A stretch of 64,000 nucleotides of DNA from the NCBI GenBank assembly GCA_031291475.1, contig JARLIY010000096.1:26653-90652 (forward strand), written 5' to 3'. Every line of letters starts with the position of its first letter. Position 1 is the stretch's first letter. The notes beneath the pieces are model-generated. The model ran no database searches and was not told the DNA's origin. It saw only the letters and a program-made list of their open reading frames with translations. Shown piece by piece: positions 59,822 to 64,000 of the stretch. Source of the stretch: Xanthobacteraceae bacterium (GTDB lineage Bacteria > Pseudomonadota > Alphaproteobacteria > Rhizobiales > Xanthobacteraceae). A program made the translations under genes and the position numbers.

Positions 59822-60154
59822 TCATTCGACCTTGACGTGGGCTGCAAATGTCCACAGGCAATCGTATACGCCGCGCGGTCGAATGCAGACATGACTGTAA
59901 TCTCTCTGGACCGATCCTTTGTCTATTTTGACGAATGTCTTTGGGGCCAGCGTGACGCAATTGTGGTCATTCTTGAATGCGATAGCGGCGCTGACATCAT
60001 CGGACAATAAGGTCGCATATTGCACGAAATCGTCCTCTTTCGGACAGGCGATTGTAATATCTACCGTCATGGCTGGCTGGGCGCGTGCTGCCCTGTGAGA
60101 GAGGCAGAAAATCGCCGCCCCCAATAAGGTGAGGACTAAGAAATGCCTGACCAT
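59822..60154 (-). CDS. Secreted hypothetical protein (IS passenger)
   Basis: MVRHFLVLTLLGAAIFCLSHRAARAQPAMTVDITIACPKEDDFVQYATLL...; signal peptide, Cys-containing. Confidence 0.6.
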   Translation of the reverse strand: MVRHFLVLTLLGAAIFCLSHRAARAQPAMTVDITIACPKEDDFVQYATLLSDDVSAAIAFKNDHNCVTLAPKTFVKIDKGSVQRDYSHVCIRPRGVYDCLWTFAAHVKVE

Positions 60155-60188
60155 GCGAGCGGTATTCTTAGATTTGAGAAGGACGGGT

Positions 60189-60467
60189 CTACCTCTGGGC
60201 ATCTTTACCTGGACCTAAGAGAGTCTGTGCGACGTTCAGAAAAGCGTCAGCGGCGAGCTTTAATTGTCGCGCGGCTTGCTCGATTGCTTCGTGTTCGTCT
60301 TTCGCGTTATCAAATGGAAACTCCAATTTTGCCCCCGGTACCACCCGCTCTGGTTTCAGTTCAAAAATTACTGTCCCGCTTACGGTCCACGTTCCGTCTG
60401 TGATAGTGGTTTGCTTTATGTCGATTCTTGGTTGACCGCTTATAAGAGAAGAAAAAATAGTAGGCAT
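60189..60467 (-). CDS. Hypothetical protein (IS passenger)
   Basis: MPTIFSSLISGQPRIDIKQTTITDGTWTVSGTVIFELKPERVVPGAKLEFPFDNAKDEHEAIEQAARQLKLAADAFLNVAQTLLG. Confidence 0.55.
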   Translation of the reverse strand: MPTIFSSLISGQPRIDIKQTTITDGTWTVSGTVIFELKPERVVPGAKLEFPFDNAKDEHEAIEQAARQLKLAADAFLNVAQTLLGPGKDAQR

Positions 60468-60617
60468 CGTTATTTTCCTCTACGTTTGCGCCAACGCAGA
60501 AACGCCTTCGCTTTCTGCTTAATGGTGCCTCTCGTTAGTCGGCCGGCACGTAAGGCGTCTCCGCGCTAGTCGTCGAGTTCTGACGCGTAACTTCTCCAAT
60601 TAAACCGGAATTTTGGA

Positions 60618-60940
60618 CGATGCCCGGGCTTGGGGCCGGGCATCGCCATCTCACTACAAACATGGAGGGCAACTCTACTCTAGGCCGTCACTGGCCCATT
60701 GGGGATGCGATCCCCCAACGCTAGTAGAACAAGAAGGACAGTTGTCCCGGCCACCTTCGCCAGTGCTCACGCACATGCTCACGGCGGCCATGGCGTGTTC
60801 GCTCGTAAGAGCAAACATGCACTGCCTTCACTGACATGTTTGCCATGTCAGGGCTCCATGCTTGGGCGGGTTAAAGCCCACCGCTCCAAACCTGCTGCAT
60901 GCAGGTTGCGGGACGCGGGAGTCCGGCCTAATGGGCCGGG
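60618..60940 (+). ncRNA. Candidate structured non-coding RNA: array of at least seven hairpins, strand assumed
   Basis: Stems CGATGCCCGG/CCGGGCATCG, GGGGAT/ATCCCC, GCTC-GTAA-GAGC, CTGACATG/CATGTCAG, TGGGC/GCCCA, AACCTGC/GCAGGTT, CCGGCC/GGCCGG in order; no convincing ORF. Confidence 0.45.
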
Positions 60941-61051
60941 CGGCATGGAGGTGCCAGTGACGGCCTATTTCACCGTGAGTCGGGGTATCGACGCAATCGG
61001 CGCTTGCGCCATCTGTGGAAACGTTTGGCTTGTTGTTTCAGCAACTTAGGT

Positions 61052-61972
61052 TCAGTGAGTCGGCCGGTACGTGAGGCGCTTGCCGGTGATACCCTTGGCA
61101 ATGAGCGCCGCACGTTCCCCGTCATTGATCTTGCGGGTGTTCCACTTGAAATCCCATTCCGCAAGATAGCGCGGCAAATGGGCTTCGCTGATTGAATGAT
61201 GCGTGCCGAACACGGCGCGCTTCATAAGGCTAAAGCGGCTCTCCGCCGTATTGACGTGAGCGAAGCCGCCAAGGCGGACGTACTCGTTCGCTGAGTGATT
61301 GACGGTCGTATGACCGGCAAACTCCTTGCCGATTGAGCCGTAGGACAACAACTCGTCAGTCACCAAGTGCGACTTGCGGTCGGCGACCTTGACCATGGCC
61401 GCGCGTAGCGTCCGGGCCTTCACGTTGGCGACGTGAAACGAGTGGCTATCGCCGTCGCGATCAACCAAAGTCAGGACCGAATGTTTCTTAGGTGGCTTCT
61501 TCGCATAGGCGCGGTTCTTCGCCTTGCCGCCAATCACGGTTTCGTCGCTCTCGACCGTGCGACCTTGGCCGCCGATAGGGCCGCGCTTCGCGGGCGTCAT
61601 CGCTTCCCTAATGCGATGACAGAGGAACCACGCGGACTTGTAGGTGACACCAAGCATGCGCTGCAATTGAAGCGCGCTCACGCCTTTCTTTGAGGCACCC
61701 ATGAGGTGCATTGCTAGGAGCCACTTGGAGAGCGGAATCTTGCTGCGCTCCATGACCGTGCCGACCGTGACCGTGAATTGGCCGTTGCATTCGGCGCAAT
61801 AGTACAGGCCGGGACGATGGGCTTTGCCTTCGCCCTTGGCGATCTTCTCTTGATCGGAGTTGCCGCAATGCGGACAAAACGGACCATTGGGCCAGCGGAT
61901 CGCCTCAAGGGTTTCGCGGGCCTTATCGTCGTTGTGAAACGCGGGGTTTTGGAGATCGGCGCTCATGGGCAA
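61052..61972 (-). CDS. IS1595 family (ISXO2-like) transposase
   Basis: Zn-ribbon CPHCGNSDQEKIAK...YYCAECNGQFTVTVGTVMERSKIPLSKWLLAMHLM, DDE-like ESDETVIGGKAKNR...VTDELLSY...NTAESRFSLMKRAVFGTHHSISEAHLPRYLAEWDFKWNTR. Confidence 0.93.
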   Translation of the reverse strand: MPMSADLQNPAFHNDDKARETLEAIRWPNGPFCPHCGNSDQEKIAKGEGKAHRPGLYYCAECNGQFTVTVGTVMERSKIPLSKWLLAMHLMGASKKGVSALQLQRMLGVTYKSAWFLCHRIREAMTPAKRGPIGGQGRTVESDETVIGGKAKNRAYAKKPPKKHSVLTLVDRDGDSHSFHVANVKARTLRAAMVKVADRKSHLVTDELLSYGSIGKEFAGHTTVNHSANEYVRLGGFAHVNTAESRFSLMKRAVFGTHHSISEAHLPRYLAEWDFKWNTRKINDGERAALIAKGITGKRLTYRPTH

Positions 61973-62004
61973 CTCCCTATGACGCCAATCTATACCCCGG
62001 CGCT

Positions 62005-62028
62005 TCCGTTGTCAAGTATATAGTTGCC
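62005..62028 (-). repeat. Right terminal inverted repeat
   Basis: Reverse complement reads GGCAACTATATACTTGACAACGGA. Confidence 0.93.
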
Positions 62029-62036
62029 GTTAATCC
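62029..62036 (+). repeat. Right 8-bp target-site duplication GTTAATCC
   Basis: Identical to 58989-58996. Confidence 0.9.
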
Positions 62037-62132
62037 GTTGGCGCGCGCGGAGGCGACCGGCAAACTCGCCGCACGAAATTCCAGATGATCGCAACGATCG
62101 GTCGGCGCTGTCCGCGGCGCCGTTCGCGCGGC

Positions 62133-63260
62133 CTAGCGCAGCCCGGCCTGTTTGAGGAGCGGCATGGTGTCCTTCTGGAACGTCAGCACCCCCTCCTCAT
62201 AGAGCGGCCAGGACAACAACGCGCCGTCGATTCCGACCTTGGACAGATTGGCCAGTCCCTCGGCGACCTGCTCCTTGGTGCCGACCAGCGGGAAGGCGCC
62301 CCATCCGGCCATGAAATGCGCTTGCAGCTTTCTGAAATCCTCGACCGCAAGCGAGCCGATACCGAGGAGTCCCATCAGATTTTCCGCAGCCACCCAGTCG
62401 CCCTTTTCGTGCACGTAATAATGCAGAAAATCCTTGGCTTCCTTTTCGGTCTCGCGCTGTACGACGTAGCCGAAGCTCCAGATCTGAATGTCGCGGCCGT
62501 ATTCTTCGCGCGCCAGCCGCCGGTACTTCTCGACCTTCGAGCGGGCGAAATCGAGATCGTGCGTGTCGAACTGGATGAAGGCGATATCGGAATACTTGGC
62601 GGAAAAGTGCTGGCCCTGCTCCGAGCCGCCGGCATTCATGATTGCCGGGTAGGGCTGCTGGATCGGCTTCGGCGCCAGTGCGCCTTTCTTCACCTGGTAA
62701 TATTGTCCTTCGTAGGTGAATTCATTCTCGCACGTCCACAGCCCGATCATGATTTCGATCCATTCGGCTGCTCGGGCGTAGCGGTCTTTGTGATCCTGCA
62801 TGCGCGCGCCGAACATATCGAGCTCACCCTGATTCCATCCGCCGACGATGTTGATGGCGTGCCGGCCGTTGCTGATGTGATCGATGACGGTTGCCTGCTT
62901 GGCCGCCAAAGCCGGGTGGTACATCGGGACGTGCGAGGTCGCGAACACCGCCGGATATTTGGTCACGGCGCCGATGCCCGCCGCCCAGGAAAAGCATTCG
63001 AAACCGGCGCCGTTGAAATTGGTGACTCCGCCGAAGCCCTTCCAGCGCCCGACCGGCACGACCGCTTCGAACTCCATCGCGTCCGCGATCTGGGCGAGCC
63101 TGACCGTATTGGGCCAGGTGATCTCCAGCGTTCCGGGGATCGTGCTGATCGCGCATCCGCCGTTCAGATTGGTGCAGAACGTGCCGAGCTTGAGCTTGCG
63201 ATCGTTGAACAGCGGATTGGTGGCGCGGCGAAGTTCCTGGATTTTCGCGGTGGTATGCAT
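62133..63260 (-). CDS. LLM class flavin-dependent oxidoreductase (SsuD/DszA/RutA-like)
   Basis: KLKLGTFCTNLNGGCAISTIPGTLEITWPNTVRLAQIADAMEFEAVVPVGRWKGFGG...INIVGGWNQGELDMFG. Confidence 0.88.
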   Translation of the reverse strand: MHTTAKIQELRRATNPLFNDRKLKLGTFCTNLNGGCAISTIPGTLEITWPNTVRLAQIADAMEFEAVVPVGRWKGFGGVTNFNGAGFECFSWAAGIGAVTKYPAVFATSHVPMYHPALAAKQATVIDHISNGRHAINIVGGWNQGELDMFGARMQDHKDRYARAAEWIEIMIGLWTCENEFTYEGQYYQVKKGALAPKPIQQPYPAIMNAGGSEQGQHFSAKYSDIAFIQFDTHDLDFARSKVEKYRRLAREEYGRDIQIWSFGYVVQRETEKEAKDFLHYYVHEKGDWVAAENLMGLLGIGSLAVEDFRKLQAHFMAGWGAFPLVGTKEQVAEGLANLSKVGIDGALLSWPLYEEGVLTFQKDTMPLLKQAGLR

Positions 63261-63340
63261 TCCGTCCCCCAAAGACGCGCAAGGCGGGCTCTATGCGGCC
63301 CTGCTGAGTGCATCTTTGCAGAAAACCTCGGAGGGGTGAA

Positions 63341-63391
63341 TGGTGGGCGCACAAGGAGTCGAACCTTGGACCCGCTGATTAAGAGTCAGCT
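63341..63391 (-). pseudogene. 3'-half tRNA-Lys (CUU) fragment (probable attachment-site remnant)
   Basis: Reverse complement AGCTGACTCTTAATCAGCGGGTCCAAGGTTCGACTCCTTGTGCGCCCACCA: anticodon arm, T-arm, 3' acceptor, CCA; no matching D-arm or 5' acceptor strand upstream. Confidence 0.75.
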
Positions 63392-63495
63392 AATATCCAC
63401 ATGATTGCCGTGGCCATTCCGACAAACGCCTGTCCCAATGTGGGTTGATCCGCCTACGGAGTTTTCGGCTGTCGGAATGACAGAGCCCCCTTTGG

Positions 63496-63753
63496 TTGCC
63501 GGCGCAGACAACCAATATATTAAAAAGCGAAAAAGGCTCCGAAGTCACGATCACCCGGAAAAATCCGCAAAAATCTCCGTCAGCCGCGATGGCGCATTTG
63601 AATGACCTGCTTGACGAAGCGCTAACAGAAACGTTTCCGGCTAGCGATCCGATCGCCATCAATGTCGAGCTTGAATCACCCGGACACGGAATAGCCACAA
63701 CGCCCCGGGCTTCACACTCCGCTCAGAGGCACACTGCGCCGTGGACGCGGTAG
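63496..63753 (+). CDS. Small hypothetical protein
   Basis: NDLLDEALTETFPASDPIAINVE motif resembles short alphaproteobacterial proteins; TTG start uncertain. Confidence 0.4.
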   Translation: MPAQTTNILKSEKGSEVTITRKNPQKSPSAAMAHLNDLLDEALTETFPASDPIAINVELESPGHGIATTPRASHSAQRHTAPWTR

Positions 63754-64000
63754 CGGCGACGGGAGGCCATGGCGGGCCTGAACCTGGAGCCGACGCATGA
63801 GCAATCCACTCTCTCGCGTTGCGACGCGAGTCATCTATGGCGCCAGCCAGTTGCCGCGCATTGTCAATCGGCGTTGGATCGGGACCCCAGATCAGCATCC
63901 AAAAGGGACCCCCTCGTTTTGCGTTTCGAACGATTAGCGTTCGCCCCGTCGGAGCTGGTCGGGGTTGCGGAGACGGGGCGAGCGCGGGTTGTCGGTTGAT

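Larger units (their letters stand above)
58997..62028 (-). mobile_element. IS1595-family insertion element (3032 bp) carrying passenger genes
   Basis: 24-bp terminal IRs GGCAACTAT(G/A)TACTTGACAACGGA at 58997-59020 and 62005-62028, flanked by direct 8-bp GTTAATCC; encodes an IS1595/ISXO2-like transposase. Confidence 0.93.

Noticed and set aside
60699-61049. 116-aa ORF over the hairpin array, considered as a passenger protein or IscB-like start
   Set aside because: No RuvC/HNH motifs and no recognisable domain; stem-loop structure explains the region better.
63341-63420. Full-length tRNA-Lys gene
   Set aside because: The 3' half is convincing, but no D-arm or complementary 5' acceptor strand is present; called as a fragment.

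Overview
The window is about 64 kb of high-GC chromosome that looks like a Rhizobiales/Bradyrhizobiaceae-type alphaproteobacterium (inferred from gene content and repeat families, not from any search). Recognisable blocks: crotonyl-CoA carboxylase/reductase and ethylmalonyl-CoA mutase (ethylmalonyl-CoA pathway); two tandem GT87-like mannosyltransferases interrupted by dispersed palindromic repeats; a DmeR/DmeF-type Ni/Co efflux locus with a near-consensus operator; a complete five-gene branched-chain amino-acid-type ABC transporter; a PPK2; a ZIP-like membrane protein with an internal cNMP-binding domain; a hopanoid cluster (hpnN, ispH, hpnH, shc, hpnE, hpnD, hpnC, hpnB, polyprenyl synthase); several flavin monooxygenases, MFS transporters and aromatic-catabolism-like genes; folD; tRNA-Leu(CAA) and tRNA-Val(GAC). 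At least four genes carry frameshift or deletion lesions: an LLM oxidoreductase, an extradiol dioxygenase, an MFS transporter and a Gly-rich secreted protein. The most unusual region is 58989-62036. It is an IS1595-family element that I can delimit to the base: 24-bp terminal inverted repeats with one mismatch, and an 8-bp target duplication GTTAATCC. It carries four uncharacterised passenger ORFs and a roughly 325-nt hairpin array that looks like an undescribed or orphan structured RNA. A 3'-half tRNA-Lys(CUU) fragment at 63341-63391 probably marks the edge of an integrated island extending past the right end of the window. No CRISPR array or rRNA was seen. All calls come from reading the sequence and supplied translations; no database search was run.
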